From assembly GCA_937928575.1 (NCBI GenBank), contig CALFWW010000165.1, positions 1 to 45,388 of the forward strand: DNA of 45,388 bases, written 5' to 3'. This DNA comes from an uncultured Saprospiraceae bacterium. Its GTDB lineage: Bacteria > Bacteroidota > Bacteroidia > Chitinophagales > Saprospiraceae. The notes below the pieces were generated by a model. That model searched no databases, was not told the DNA's origin, and worked only from the letters and a program-made list of their open reading frames with translations. Shown piece by piece: positions 1 to 8,921 of this stretch. The position numbers and the translations under genes were made by a program. Position 1 is the first letter of the stretch. Each line of letters starts with the position of its first letter.

Positions 1-4
1 CTTC

Positions 5-109
5 GTTAGAAAGCCCTGTCTGCTTGGCGCAGTCAGGCAGGCTCGCCGTAACTAAGGCTATGTCTACGTTTTCTGCCTTGATCTCGAAAAATTTTCCTTC
101 CAAATATAT
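5..109. repeat. Dispersed intergenic repeat, copy A
   Basis: A block at 5-45 matches 27594-27634 with only four mismatches in 41 bases, and a second block at about 69-109 matches 27658-27697 less closely. A diverged spacer lies between them. The first block can fold: CCTGTCTG pairs with CAGGCAGG with one G-T wobble. The rest of 1-320 holds only the likely lost 5' end of the next gene. Confidence 0.7.
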
Positions 110-320
110 CCGCACTTTTAGACTACAATTTGTATAAGTCAGTAAAAAATTAGGATGCATTCATTATGTAAAAGAAGATAACTTCTTGAAGCTATTAAAG
201 ATGAAATAAAATTTATCAATCGAAAACAGAACCATAAGCAATTAATCCAACCTGAACGAATCAGAACTTGAGCAAATAGAAAGGCAATTCGGATTTAAAT
301 TACCTGAAGTTTATAAAAAA

Positions 321-716
321 TTGATGACCAATTATCCTCAGGATTTTAAAGAATTGGGCGAACCTTACAATGGTGCTTCTTGGCTTTATTTGAAATTGGA
401 AATGCAAGATGTTTTGGATGCCAACCAAATATTCAGGGACGGATTTGAAGGAGAAAAATTCACGAAATACATGTTCGTAATAGGTGAAGATGGATGCGGT
501 GGCTACTTTTTTATTTCAACAAATGAAAACTCTGGGAAAGTCTACACCATCAACCATGAGACCAGTGACTTCGACCTATATTCAAAAAAAGAAAAAGACT
601 ATGATTGGACTCACCCAAGAATGATGGCAGCTAAAAGCCTTCAAGATTACGAAAATGATGTTAGAAATATGTTGCAAAGTTTTGAAAAAGACAGGTTAGA
701 AAATGAAGAAGAATAA
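321..716 (+). CDS. SMI1/KNR4 family protein with disrupted or mis-started 5' end
   Basis: The 131-residue product has the C-terminal half of an SMI1/KNR4 (SUKH-type) domain, including a GEDGCGGYFFI strand-turn like the family's typical GxxGxGDxYxID motif. SMI1/KNR4 proteins in bacteria are often immunity proteins of polymorphic toxins or small regulatory proteins. The TTG/ATG at 321-326 lies inside the domain: the same frame is open upstream from 246 and encodes the expected N-terminal helix (ELEQIERQFGFKLPEVYKK), but has no ATG and is closed by TAA at 243. A different frame is open from 182 to about 269 (LLEAIKDEIKFINRK). A frameshift near 250 therefore looks more likely than the short start. 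No toxin gene is visible in the window. The family call is fairly firm; whether the gene is intact is doubtful. Confidence 0.65.
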   Translation: MMTNYPQDFKELGEPYNGASWLYLKLEMQDVLDANQIFRDGFEGEKFTKYMFVIGEDGCGGYFFISTNENSGKVYTINHETSDFDLYSKKEKDYDWTHPRMMAAKSLQDYENDVRNMLQSFEKDRLENEEE

Positions 717-759
717 CTGAAAAACAAACTAATCACCAATAAGTATAAGCAGAAATGAA

Positions 760-966
760 ATGAGTCAAATCTTAGATGATGACAGAGAACCACAAAAGAA
801 TAATGGCTCGAAAATAATACTCGGTCTGCTCCTGATTTTTATGAGTTGGCTATCTTTTGGTGTTGGCTATTCAGTGTCCTTACCATATAGTTTAAATAGT
901 GTATTGATTTTCGCAAGTCCAGTCCTATTTATTGGAGGGCTTATCTTAGCATTTCTTTCCCGATGA
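760..966 (+). CDS. Small two-helix membrane protein
   Basis: This 68-residue protein is not recognised. It has a short charged N-terminus (DDDREPQKNN) and then two hydrophobic segments at about 18-38 and 45-67, so it is predicted to sit in the inner membrane with little outside it. It starts with ATG 43 bases after the SMI1-like gene on the same strand and could be co-transcribed with it. It ends 20 bases before the convergent TonB receptor gene. Small size and lack of known motifs leave its function open. Confidence 0.5.
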   Translation: MSQILDDDREPQKNNGSKIILGLLLIFMSWLSFGVGYSVSLPYSLNSVLIFASPVLFIGGLILAFLSR

Positions 967-986
967 AAAGTAAAATTATAAATCCC

Positions 987-3341
987 CTACCGACGACGCC
1001 CACTATAATGCATCGCCTCTCCCTTTCCAAAACTATAACTATACCCCAAAGAAATAAATCGTCCACGCATTCTCGATGAGAATAAATACCGGTCAAATTG
1101 ATCAATGGTGGTTTGTCGAACACGGGAAGCAAAAATATCACGAACACTAAAATTCAACACACTTTTTCCGCCTTTCAACTTGTATTTCAAACCAAAATCT
1201 GCGAATAAATTGTCCGCAGCGATTCCTTGAATAGTTTGCACTTCCGATTCATATCGACCAGTGATTTCAACGTCCAATGCTTTTGAAAATTTGTATTTCG
1301 TGGTCAATTTTCCAAACCATTGATTGGTGGTGAAATCAAATACTTGCCCTTGAAATGCTCCTTTCCGGATAAAGATATTGTAGTTGGCATCTCCATTAAT
1401 CACCAATTTTTTGGACGGAGCATATTTAAAATTAACTTCCAAACCAGGTGCTTTACTAGTACCGATATTCAGTGGTTGCCAAAAGTTGATGCCGTCTTCA
1501 AAAGTGGAAACACGATCTATTTTGTCGGTGGTAAGTCGGTAATAAAGATTGGTGTTGAACGAAATATTATCCATGATAAAGATGGCTCCGAATTCATAAC
1601 TATCAGTATATTCAGGCAACAAATCCGGATTCCCGAAACGTACATTAAAGTTGTTTCTGATATTGAAAAACGGATTCAGATCCCATAATCTCGGTCTAAA
1701 AATTCGTCGGGAATATCCCAATTGAAAAGAGATATTTTCTCTGAGTTTGTAAGAACTATGAAAGGAGGGAAAATAATCCGTGAATTTTTGACTGTTACTT
1801 TTTGAAGTGTTGACCAAAAAAGTATTCAAATCAGTATGTTCCATTCGCAGTCCTGCTTTGATACCCCATACCGCTTGTTCATACGCAATGGTGGAATAGA
1901 CCCCCAAAACATTTTGAGAATATTCAAAAATATTGGTCAGTCCCTCATCAATAATAAAATCACCTTCAACATTCTGATTACGGACTTCATAATCATTACT
2001 GACATCGTTTGTCAAGTATTGTGTACCCGTCTCCAAAGTCCAATGCGCATTAAATGGTTTTGTGTAATCCAAATTGAAGGTATACTTTCCTTCTTCAAAA
2101 TTAGTAGCAGTCGTTTGATTTGGTTGATTGCTGACTCCTTCAATATTTTCGGTACTAAAAGCAGAAGACTGGTCTTTTCCAAAATACCGTCCAATTGCAC
2201 TAAACAACAATTGATGTTCTTTATTATCTTCAAACTCTCTTTTATATTGCAACTCATATTGAAGTTTCGGATTAGTGGCTTCGGTGACTTCCGTTCTTTC
2301 CCATGTTGTCAAATTTTGCTGTTCACGAGATTCGAATGTTGTGTTGGATGGCTGATCTTCAACTTCAAACGCAAAACTACCAGAAAGTGTAATGACATTC
2401 AATGGGTCTATGTAGTAATCAGTTCCCAACACGATGTTATAAAAATTTTCATTTCGAAATTCTTCACCCATCGAATAAATCTCCGTATCAAAAAATAAGT
2501 CCCGATTGATATTTTCAGTCTGTGTTGGTAGTTCACGATATCCAACACCACCTTGTGTGAAGAGATTAAATTTTTCCGTACGATTGTTGACACTAAAACC
2601 AATACTGTGATTATGCGGAATTCCAGTGTTAACTGATACAGAGCCATTAACTCCTTTTTTCTCCTCCTTTTTCAAAACAATATTGATGATCCCCGCAGTA
2701 CCTTCCGCCTCGTATTTAGCAGACGGATTGGTAATGACTTCGACTTTTTCGATCATCTCTGCAGTGATCGTTCCCAATGCATTACTGGAATCATCCGACA
2801 ATACGGAAGGTTTGCCATTGATCAAGATCTGAACACCGCTTGCTCCTCTCAAAGTGACATCTCCTTCTATGCTAACATTGACCGATGGAACATTATTCAA
2901 CAACTCCAACGCACTGGCACCGGAAGAACTTAAATCACTTCCAACATTAAACACCCGTTTATCTAATTTAAATTCGGTTGTAGATCGTTCTTCTGTGACG
3001 ATAACTTCATCGAGTTGTTTGGCATCAGCTCCAATTAAAATATCTCCTAACGATGCCACCTTGTTGTCAAAAGGAATGTCCCTAAATACTTTTGTTTCAA
3101 ATCCAATAAAACTTATTTCAAGAAATACATTGGTATTAGACAATTCGATTCGGAATTCGCCTCCATTGTCAGTGGTCACCCCTTGAACTAATTGATCATC
3201 CACAGTTTGCTTGACCACGACCGTTGCAAAATCAATTGGTGTCAAGGAGGAAGCTTCTACAACTTTACCTGCGATGACATATTGAGCATTGAGATTCAAT
3301 ACTTGAAATAAGGCACAAAAAATTATTAAAATTCTCATCAT
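987..3341 (-). CDS. TonB-dependent outer-membrane receptor (CarboxypepD_reg-like, OMP_b-brl_3 type)
   Basis: The 784-residue protein begins with a signal peptide (MMRILIIFCALFQVLNLNA, cut before Q20). A carboxypeptidase-regulatory-like beta-sandwich follows (about 21-105, with GVTTDNGGEFRIEL and a closing SFIGFET strand), then a TonB plug (about 125-225, with LNNVPSVNVS, GDVTLRGASGVQILINGKP and YEAEGTAGIINIVLKK). The rest is a long barrel with alternating aromatic strands ending near SLGYSYSFGKG. This is the Bacteroidota outer membrane beta-barrel family, usually assigned to import or export of unknown ligands; it is not a SusC, being shorter and with no SusD gene nearby. The gene is divergent from the fructan locus and separated by 167 bases, so a shared control region is possible, but a role in fructan uptake is only inference. 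The C-terminus ends in an unusual GRRR tail. Confidence 0.88.
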   Translation of the reverse strand: MMRILIIFCALFQVLNLNAQYVIAGKVVEASSLTPIDFATVVVKQTVDDQLVQGVTTDNGGEFRIELSNTNVFLEISFIGFETKVFRDIPFDNKVASLGDILIGADAKQLDEVIVTEERSTTEFKLDKRVFNVGSDLSSSGASALELLNNVPSVNVSIEGDVTLRGASGVQILINGKPSVLSDDSSNALGTITAEMIEKVEVITNPSAKYEAEGTAGIINIVLKKEEKKGVNGSVSVNTGIPHNHSIGFSVNNRTEKFNLFTQGGVGYRELPTQTENINRDLFFDTEIYSMGEEFRNENFYNIVLGTDYYIDPLNVITLSGSFAFEVEDQPSNTTFESREQQNLTTWERTEVTEATNPKLQYELQYKREFEDNKEHQLLFSAIGRYFGKDQSSAFSTENIEGVSNQPNQTTATNFEEGKYTFNLDYTKPFNAHWTLETGTQYLTNDVSNDYEVRNQNVEGDFIIDEGLTNIFEYSQNVLGVYSTIAYEQAVWGIKAGLRMEHTDLNTFLVNTSKSNSQKFTDYFPSFHSSYKLRENISFQLGYSRRIFRPRLWDLNPFFNIRNNFNVRFGNPDLLPEYTDSYEFGAIFIMDNISFNTNLYYRLTTDKIDRVSTFEDGINFWQPLNIGTSKAPGLEVNFKYAPSKKLVINGDANYNIFIRKGAFQGQVFDFTTNQWFGKLTTKYKFSKALDVEITGRYESEVQTIQGIAADNLFADFGLKYKLKGGKSVLNFSVRDIFASRVRQTTIDQFDRYLFSSRMRGRFISLGYSYSFGKGEAMHYSGRRR

Positions 3342-3508
3342 AATTCTACCATTTGCATTAGATTACAAATATCCGCTTTTATTAGTCATTCGAAGAACAA
3401 AATGAACGTTGTCAATATAATTCGTATCCCGAAACGAAGGTCATTTCTTTTTTTTCGACAAAACAATTAACTTAATGCACAATTAATTTTAAAATATACT
3501 ACCTCAAC

Positions 3509-4837
3509 ATGCAGAAAATCAACCAACAAGGAATCAAGTATTCCGTCATTACCGTAGCGCTAGCTGGATTTTTATTTGGGTTTGATACCATCGTGATTTC
3601 TGGTGCAGATCAACCCATTCAAAAACTTTGGAATACCGGAGACTGGTTTCACGGTGTTTTTATCATGTCCATGGCACTTTGGGGAACTGTCTTTGGTGCT
3701 TTACTAGGAGGAATTCCTTGTGATAAATTTGGTCGAAAAAACACCTTGTTTTGGATTGGAATTTTATATCTAGTCTCCGCGCTAGGTTCTGGACTAGCGA
3801 CCAATCCTTATGTATTTTCATTTTGTCGTTTTATCGGTGGGCTTGGAGTTGGGGCCTCTTCAGTCGCTGCACCCATTTATATTTCTGAAATTGCGCCAGC
3901 CAAAAAAAGAGGAAGTCTTGTTGCCACCTATCAATTCAATATTGTATTTGGGATATTAATCGCATTTTTCTCCAATTATTTAATTGGATTATATATGGGA
4001 GAATCCGCTTGGCGTTGGATGCTCGGGATAGAAGCTATTCCTGCGGCCATATACTGTTTGATGATATTAGGAATACCGAATAGTCCACGATGGTTATTAC
4101 TAAAGGGAAATGACGAATCTAGTGCCAAAGCATTGTTAAAACAGCTCGATCCAGATGGTGATATTGAAGAACGAATTGCAGCCATCAAACAATCAGTCCT
4201 AAAAACAAAGAGCAACTTTTTCTCAGGACAATATAAGAAACCAATCACGTTGGCTTTCTTATTGGCTTTTTTCAATCAAGTATCTGGTATCAATTTCATT
4301 CTATACTATGCACCTAGAATTTTTGAAACCGCAGGAATCGATCAAAGCAACACACTAATAGCATCCATACCAATTGGAGTAGTTAATCTCGTTTTTACAA
4401 TGTTAGGAATGTATTTAATAGACAAAATGGGTCGTCGGCAATTGATGACGATTGGGTCGATCGGCTACATCATTACCTTACTAGGTGTGGCTTGGTCTTT
4501 TTATAGTGGTGCAGAAGGTTGGATCGTTGTTTTCTTTATCAGCGCTTTTGTAGGTGCACATGCTGTTGGGCAAGGTGCAGTTATATGGGTGTTCATCTCT
4601 GAAATCTTCCCCAATTCAGTACGTGCCAATGGTATGTCGTTAGGAAGTGGAACGCATTGGGTTTTCGCTGCCATTATTACCATGATCACACCTGCAGTTT
4701 TATCCGCTTTTTCACCTGTTACTATTTTTATGTTTTTTGCCATCATGATGTTCTTACAATTAATTTGGGTAAGAACAAAAATGCCAGAAACAAAAGGTAA
4801 AAAATTAGAAGACATTGAACTAGAACTAACCAACTAA
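3509..4837 (+). CDS. Sugar-porter family MFS transporter (probably fructose/hexose)
   Basis: The 442-residue protein has about 12 hydrophobic segments and the sugar-porter signatures: GFLFGFDTIVISGA (20-33), a loop 2-3 motif with D72 and GRK (75-77), PNSPRWLL (190-197), NQVSGINFILYYAP (256-269), DKMGRR (305-310), SEIFP (364-368) and PETKG (426-430). Such proteins carry monosaccharides, commonly by proton symport, across the inner membrane. The GH32 gene starts 13 bases downstream, followed by a ThuA-like gene, so the set looks like one operon in which the GH32 enzyme releases fructose or glucose and this porter imports it. Substrate is inferred from the neighbour. No fructokinase is present in the window. 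Confidence 0.9.
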   Translation: MQKINQQGIKYSVITVALAGFLFGFDTIVISGADQPIQKLWNTGDWFHGVFIMSMALWGTVFGALLGGIPCDKFGRKNTLFWIGILYLVSALGSGLATNPYVFSFCRFIGGLGVGASSVAAPIYISEIAPAKKRGSLVATYQFNIVFGILIAFFSNYLIGLYMGESAWRWMLGIEAIPAAIYCLMILGIPNSPRWLLLKGNDESSAKALLKQLDPDGDIEERIAAIKQSVLKTKSNFFSGQYKKPITLAFLLAFFNQVSGINFILYYAPRIFETAGIDQSNTLIASIPIGVVNLVFTMLGMYLIDKMGRRQLMTIGSIGYIITLLGVAWSFYSGAEGWIVVFFISAFVGAHAVGQGAVIWVFISEIFPNSVRANGMSLGSGTHWVFAAIITMITPAVLSAFSPVTIFMFFAIMMFLQLIWVRTKMPETKGKKLEDIELELTN

Positions 4838-4850
4838 AAACAAAATTCGT

Positions 4851-6434
4851 ATGCCTTGTTTAAAACCAGCTCAATTTTTCACAATACTATTTTTAGTATT
4901 CATTACTTTTGGATGCAAGGAAACTCCTCCACAAGAGGTGCCTCCTAACAATACAATTTCAAATTCTTACAATGAAAAGCATCGTCCGCAATTTCATTTC
5001 ACACCAGCTGCCAACTGGATGAATGACCCAAACGGCATGTTCTATCATGAAGGAAAATACCATTTATTTTACCAATATTTCCCAGACAGTACCGTATGGG
5101 GTCCAATGCATTGGGGGCATGCAGAAACTAAAGATTTAGTACATTGGAAACATCTTCCTATTGGCTTATACCCGGATTCCATTGGGTGTATCTTTTCTGG
5201 CGGTGCAGTGGTCGATAATAAGAATACATCGAAATTAGGGACGACCACCAACCCTCCCATCATTGCTACCTTTACTCATCATGATTTTGTTGGCGAAAAA
5301 GCGAAGTCAAATGATTTTCAAAAACAAAGTATAGCCTATAGTGTGGATGGGGGTTATAAATGGACCAAGTATAATGGTAATCCTGTGATTCCGAATACCG
5401 AAAAAATAAAAGATTTCAGAGATCCAAAAGTAGTATGGCATGAAGCATCACAAAAATGGGTGTTGGCATTAGCTGCTTATGATCGAGTCAAGTTCTATAG
5501 TTCTCCTAATTTGATCGATTGGGAATTCCTATCCGATTATGCGATAAAAGGCGACAACCGTTTGTGGGAATGTCCTGATTTATTTCCAATGAAAGTTGAA
5601 GGCACGAATGAAGAGAAATGGGTATTAATTGTTAGTATTCAGAAAGAAGCACCAAACGATGGAACCGCAACTTCTTATTTTATAGGTGATTTTGATGGAA
5701 AACAATTCAAATGTGATATAAAAGATCAGAAATGGTTGGATTATGGAACCGATAATTATGCTTTCGTTACTTGGAATAATATTCCCAAATCAGATGGACG
5801 CATCCTCGGAATTGGATGGATGTCCAATTGGCAATATGCTCAAATTGTACCTACCGAAAAATGGAGAAGTGCCATGACGATGCCAAGAGAATTGAAGTTG
5901 TATAATGTAAATAACGAATTCCACATATACAGTTCACCAGTCAAAGAATTTCAAAAATTAAGAGGAAAGACCACCGCATTAGACCAGATGACTGTTACGG
6001 AAGAAAAAGAATTGCAAGGACCATTTGACCCTACCCAATCAGAATTTGAATTTACCGTAAATTTAAAAAACACAACCGCTAATTCATTTGGAATCAAATT
6101 TCAAAATGATGTTGGGGAGTACTTTGTTATAAGGTTCAACAAAAGCGATGGGAAGATGCAGGTAGATCGAACCAACACCAACAGCAATAAATTTTCAGAA
6201 GCGTTTTACAAAAATATTCACGCTGCTCCTATCAATTTTGATAAAGAAACAATGAATATCCGACTTTTTATGGATGTGGCTTCATCTGAAATTTTCATAA
6301 ATAATGGAGAAGTAAATTTCACCAATATCTTCTTCCCTTCGAAAAAGTTTGACAAAGTTGCTTTATTCGCAGAAAATGGAACATTGGATATATCAAAATC
6401 AAAAATATATGCACTGAAAAGTATTTGGAATTAA
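4851..6434 (+). CDS. GH32 family lipoprotein (levanase / inulinase / invertase type)
   Basis: This 527-residue protein has a lipoprotein signal ending TFGC, with the lipidated Cys at 22, so it should be anchored in the envelope. The five-bladed GH32 propeller is clear: WMNDPNG (56-62) with nucleophile D59, FRDP (189-192) with the transition-state Asp D191, and WECPDLF (239-245) with acid/base E240. The C-terminal beta-sandwich runs from about 370 to 525. GH32 enzymes cleave beta-fructosides such as sucrose, inulin or levan with retention; which substrate cannot be told from sequence alone. It follows the MFS gene by 13 bases and precedes the ThuA-like gene by 18 bases. All catalytic residues are present and the length is normal for the family. 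Confidence 0.93.
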   Translation: MPCLKPAQFFTILFLVFITFGCKETPPQEVPPNNTISNSYNEKHRPQFHFTPAANWMNDPNGMFYHEGKYHLFYQYFPDSTVWGPMHWGHAETKDLVHWKHLPIGLYPDSIGCIFSGGAVVDNKNTSKLGTTTNPPIIATFTHHDFVGEKAKSNDFQKQSIAYSVDGGYKWTKYNGNPVIPNTEKIKDFRDPKVVWHEASQKWVLALAAYDRVKFYSSPNLIDWEFLSDYAIKGDNRLWECPDLFPMKVEGTNEEKWVLIVSIQKEAPNDGTATSYFIGDFDGKQFKCDIKDQKWLDYGTDNYAFVTWNNIPKSDGRILGIGWMSNWQYAQIVPTEKWRSAMTMPRELKLYNVNNEFHIYSSPVKEFQKLRGKTTALDQMTVTEEKELQGPFDPTQSEFEFTVNLKNTTANSFGIKFQNDVGEYFVIRFNKSDGKMQVDRTNTNSNKFSEAFYKNIHAAPINFDKETMNIRLFMDVASSEIFINNGEVNFTNIFFPSKKFDKVALFAENGTLDISKSKIYALKSIWN

Positions 6435-6452
6435 AGTAAATCACACTACAAA

Positions 6453-7184
6453 ATGAACCTCAATAAAACAATATTTACACTTTTAGGCTTACTCCTCTGT
6501 TTGCAGTTTTATTCTTGCGCTCAAAAACAGTCCAAAAAAGTACTCCTGTTTTCAAAAACAGCAGCCTTTCGACATGAATCCATTGAATTTGGAAATCAAG
6601 CTATTACAAAACTATTAAACGCAAATTTGATTCAGGTAGATCACACAGAAGATGCCAATTACTTCACAGAAAATAAATTAAAACAATATGCAGCCATTAT
6701 TTTCTTCAACACAACTGGCAATGTTTTAGATAATCAACAGCAGATAGAATTTGAAAAATATATACAAGGAGGTGGTGGTTTTGTTGGCATTCATTCAGCA
6801 TCAGACACAGAGTATGAATGGCCTTGGTACAATCAATTAGTCGGTGCTTATTTTGATGGACATCCTCCTATTCAAGATGCCAACTTAAAATGCGCGAACA
6901 AAAATGAACTGTGCTGTAAACACTTACCAGAAATTTGGACATTAAATGAAGAATGGTATAATTTCAAATCCATCAACCCGGCTATTGAAGTCATTATGAC
7001 TATTGATGAAGCTTCCTATGAAGGTGGAAAGAATGGTCAGCAACATCCTATTGTTTGGAAACATCATTTTGATGGAGGTCGATCTTTCTACACCGCAATT
7101 GGTCATAAGGAATCAACTTTTACAGACCCATTATATCTACAACAATTATTGGTTGGGGTTGAATTTGCAATGGGAAAAAAGTAA
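6453..7184 (+). CDS. ThuA-like domain lipoprotein
   Basis: The 243-residue protein has a lipoprotein signal ending FYSC (Cys 22) and one ThuA domain. Recognisable family blocks are KTAAFRHESI, GGGFVGIHSASDTEYEWPWY, the YFDGHPP loop, and a C-terminal block GRSFYTAIGHKESTF with QQLLVGVEFAMG. ThuA domains have a glutamine-amidotransferase-like fold and in Bacteroidota usually occur with sugar-degrading genes; in rhizobia ThuA takes part in trehalose/sucrose catabolism through 3-keto sugars. It is the last gene of the MFS-GH32-ThuA set (18-base gap). Envelope location and the neighbours suggest action on a sugar or oligosaccharide, but the reaction here is not established. Confidence 0.87.
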   Translation: MNLNKTIFTLLGLLLCLQFYSCAQKQSKKVLLFSKTAAFRHESIEFGNQAITKLLNANLIQVDHTEDANYFTENKLKQYAAIIFFNTTGNVLDNQQQIEFEKYIQGGGGFVGIHSASDTEYEWPWYNQLVGAYFDGHPPIQDANLKCANKNELCCKHLPEIWTLNEEWYNFKSINPAIEVIMTIDEASYEGGKNGQQHPIVWKHHFDGGRSFYTAIGHKESTFTDPLYLQQLLVGVEFAMGKK

Positions 7185-7254
7185 ATAATTTTTAAATCCA
7201 ATTAGTATATTTAAACAAGACTTGTAATAAAAACAACTTTAAATAACCAATTTA

Positions 7255-7362
7255 TTGGCTGGCGTTTACAAATTCATTAAAGGAGGAGAACTTTTTGAAG
7301 TGGGTTTGGCTATTTTCTTCGGTCTTTGTCTGCTTGGAACCATTTACGCTGATAAGCAACGG
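7255..7362 (+). other. Possible fragment of a membrane-protein gene
   Basis: The 232-base gap between the ThuA-like and DUF547 genes holds a short open frame (closed upstream by TAA at 7240) reading as a gene tail: KFIKGGELFEVGLAIFFGL, a hydrophobic helix, then TIYADKQR and a stop at 7360. Only a TTG could start it. The composition resembles the end of an inner-membrane protein, so it may be a gene remnant or a small membrane peptide. No family is recognised. Confidence 0.25.
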
Positions 7363-7416
7363 TAATTAGCCGCTGATAACTTTTTTTTAACGCTCTTCAA
7401 CAAAAAACTTTGCCTG

Positions 7417-8103
7417 ATGTCATCTAACGATTTAAATAAACTTTCTGAACAACTTTTACTCTATGTCAAAACCGAAAAAGAAACGAAAACATTGCAAACC
7501 CAAATGCAAAATATTCCTGTCGAAAAAATAAACGCGGATTTGAAAACAGATGATATGAAAAAAGCATTTTGGATAAATTGTTACAATGCTTATTATCAAA
7601 TCCTACGAATCGAAAAACAAGTTGACAAACAAGACATTTACAAAAAGAAGTTACTTACGATCGCACAAACATCGATGAGCCTGGATGATGTAGAACATGG
7701 TATTTTGAGAAAGAATAAATACAAATATTCACTGGGATTCTTCGGCAATATTTTTTCCTCAGGTTTTATTAAGGAGCATATGGTTGATCAACTCGATTAC
7801 CGAATTCATTTTGCATTAAATTGTGGCGCTAAAAGTTGTCCACCAATTGCATTTTACAAATCCAACAATATAGATGCACAATTGGATTTGGCAACTCAAT
7901 CGTTTTTGGAAGGAGAAACCGAATTTGATGATAACAATAAAATAGTTCACACCACTGCCCTATTCAAATGGTTTTATGCAGATTTTGGAGGTACCGACGG
8001 GATAAAGAATATCTATAAAAAGCAACTCGACAAAGACATATCTGATTATAAAATTAAATACAAAGAATATTCCTGGGAAGATGATCTAGGGAATTTTGCC
8101 TAA
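7417..8103 (+). CDS. DUF547 domain-containing protein
   Basis: The 228-residue protein carries the DUF547 core: KAFWINCYNAY, LDDVEHGILRK, and DYRIHFALNCGAKSCPPIAFY, followed by FLEGETEFD and a KWFYADFGG block. DUF547 proteins are common in Bacteroidota and Gammaproteobacteria; the conserved His and Cys residues suggest an enzyme, but no activity is established. No clear signal peptide is present, unlike many relatives, and the ATG chosen is the first available. The gene stands about 230 bases after the fructan locus and 50 bases before a lipoprotein gene on the same strand. Family assignment is firm, function unknown. Confidence 0.88.
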   Translation: MSSNDLNKLSEQLLLYVKTEKETKTLQTQMQNIPVEKINADLKTDDMKKAFWINCYNAYYQILRIEKQVDKQDIYKKKLLTIAQTSMSLDDVEHGILRKNKYKYSLGFFGNIFSSGFIKEHMVDQLDYRIHFALNCGAKSCPPIAFYKSNNIDAQLDLATQSFLEGETEFDDNNKIVHTTALFKWFYADFGGTDGIKNIYKKQLDKDISDYKIKYKEYSWEDDLGNFA

Positions 8104-8153
8104 CAGAAATAATTTTGGGTATAAATTGTTATATTTAAAAAAGAATATATTGT

Positions 8154-8855
8154 ATGAAAATCCAATTGTTATTAATAATCTGTATAGTGACACTCAATAG
8201 TTGCACCAACAATGTATTGATGGGTTACTATTATCCTATTAATCAACACAAAGATGTCAAATACTATAAGTATACTTCTCCAAAATATCCTAAAAATAAA
8301 AAAATGCGATCCTATGTCCGAATGGAAGTCAATGAAAAAGATCGGACACTTTTAAAAAGATATCACAACGGGGAAAGAGAATTATACAATATCACAGAAG
8401 AAAAAATGATGGGCAATTATATTGAGCTTGTCAGTTATGTAGATTATAAAAAAGCTGGTACAGATTCATTTATCAGTCATGTAAAAAGTAAAGCTTCACG
8501 GATTACGAAAAATAAAATATACACAATCAACAAAAAAGAGCCCTACAGTTATATTGTTGAAATTAAAAATGAGGACGGAAAATTTCTGCTTGAAAAGAAA
8601 AGACAATTCGTAAAATATGAAAAAATAACCGTTCAAAATAAAAAGTATAAAACAGCAAAATTCAAAGACGAATATATCTATACAGGAATTGATCAAAATA
8701 ACAATTTCAGTTTTATACAACATTCGTACTTCGCTCAAGGAATCGGACTGGTAAGATATGAACGTGTTTTAGATTCTGGTGAACTCCGAGTATTGGAGTT
8801 GACTCAAATTTTAAATCAAGAAGAATATAAGAAGGAGGTCGCTTTTCGAAGATGA
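8154..8855 (+). CDS. Uncharacterised lipoprotein
   Basis: The 233-residue product has a short lipoprotein signal ending LNSC with Cys 17, so it should be exported and lipidated. The mature part is rich in Lys, Tyr and Glu and is probably beta-rich, with repeated strand-like segments (TLLKRYHNGERELYN, KFLLEKKRQF). No domain is recognised. It lies 50 bases after the DUF547 gene on the same strand and may share its transcript. It converges with the DUF1761 gene; the 66-base gap has no convincing terminator, only a weak GCAG...CTGC pairing followed by T residues near 8900. Confidence 0.6.
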   Translation: MKIQLLLIICIVTLNSCTNNVLMGYYYPINQHKDVKYYKYTSPKYPKNKKMRSYVRMEVNEKDRTLLKRYHNGERELYNITEEKMMGNYIELVSYVDYKKAGTDSFISHVKSKASRITKNKIYTINKKEPYSYIVEIKNEDGKFLLEKKRQFVKYEKITVQNKKYKTAKFKDEYIYTGIDQNNNFSFIQHSYFAQGIGLVRYERVLDSGELRVLELTQILNQEEYKKEVAFRR

Positions 8856-8921
8856 AATTTTACAAAATAAAAAGCAGCACCAAATCAATGACACTGCCTC
8901 ATTTTTTTAAATAAATAACAT

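Noticed and set aside
1836..2498. A 220-codon open frame on the plus strand inside the TonB receptor gene
   Set aside because: It is antisense to a clear receptor gene, is rich in Ile/Phe/Cys as expected for a shadow frame, and shows no domain.
987..3341. SusC-like receptor for the fructan locus
   Set aside because: The protein is shorter than SusC, has an OMP_b-brl_3-type barrel, is on the other strand and has no SusD partner.
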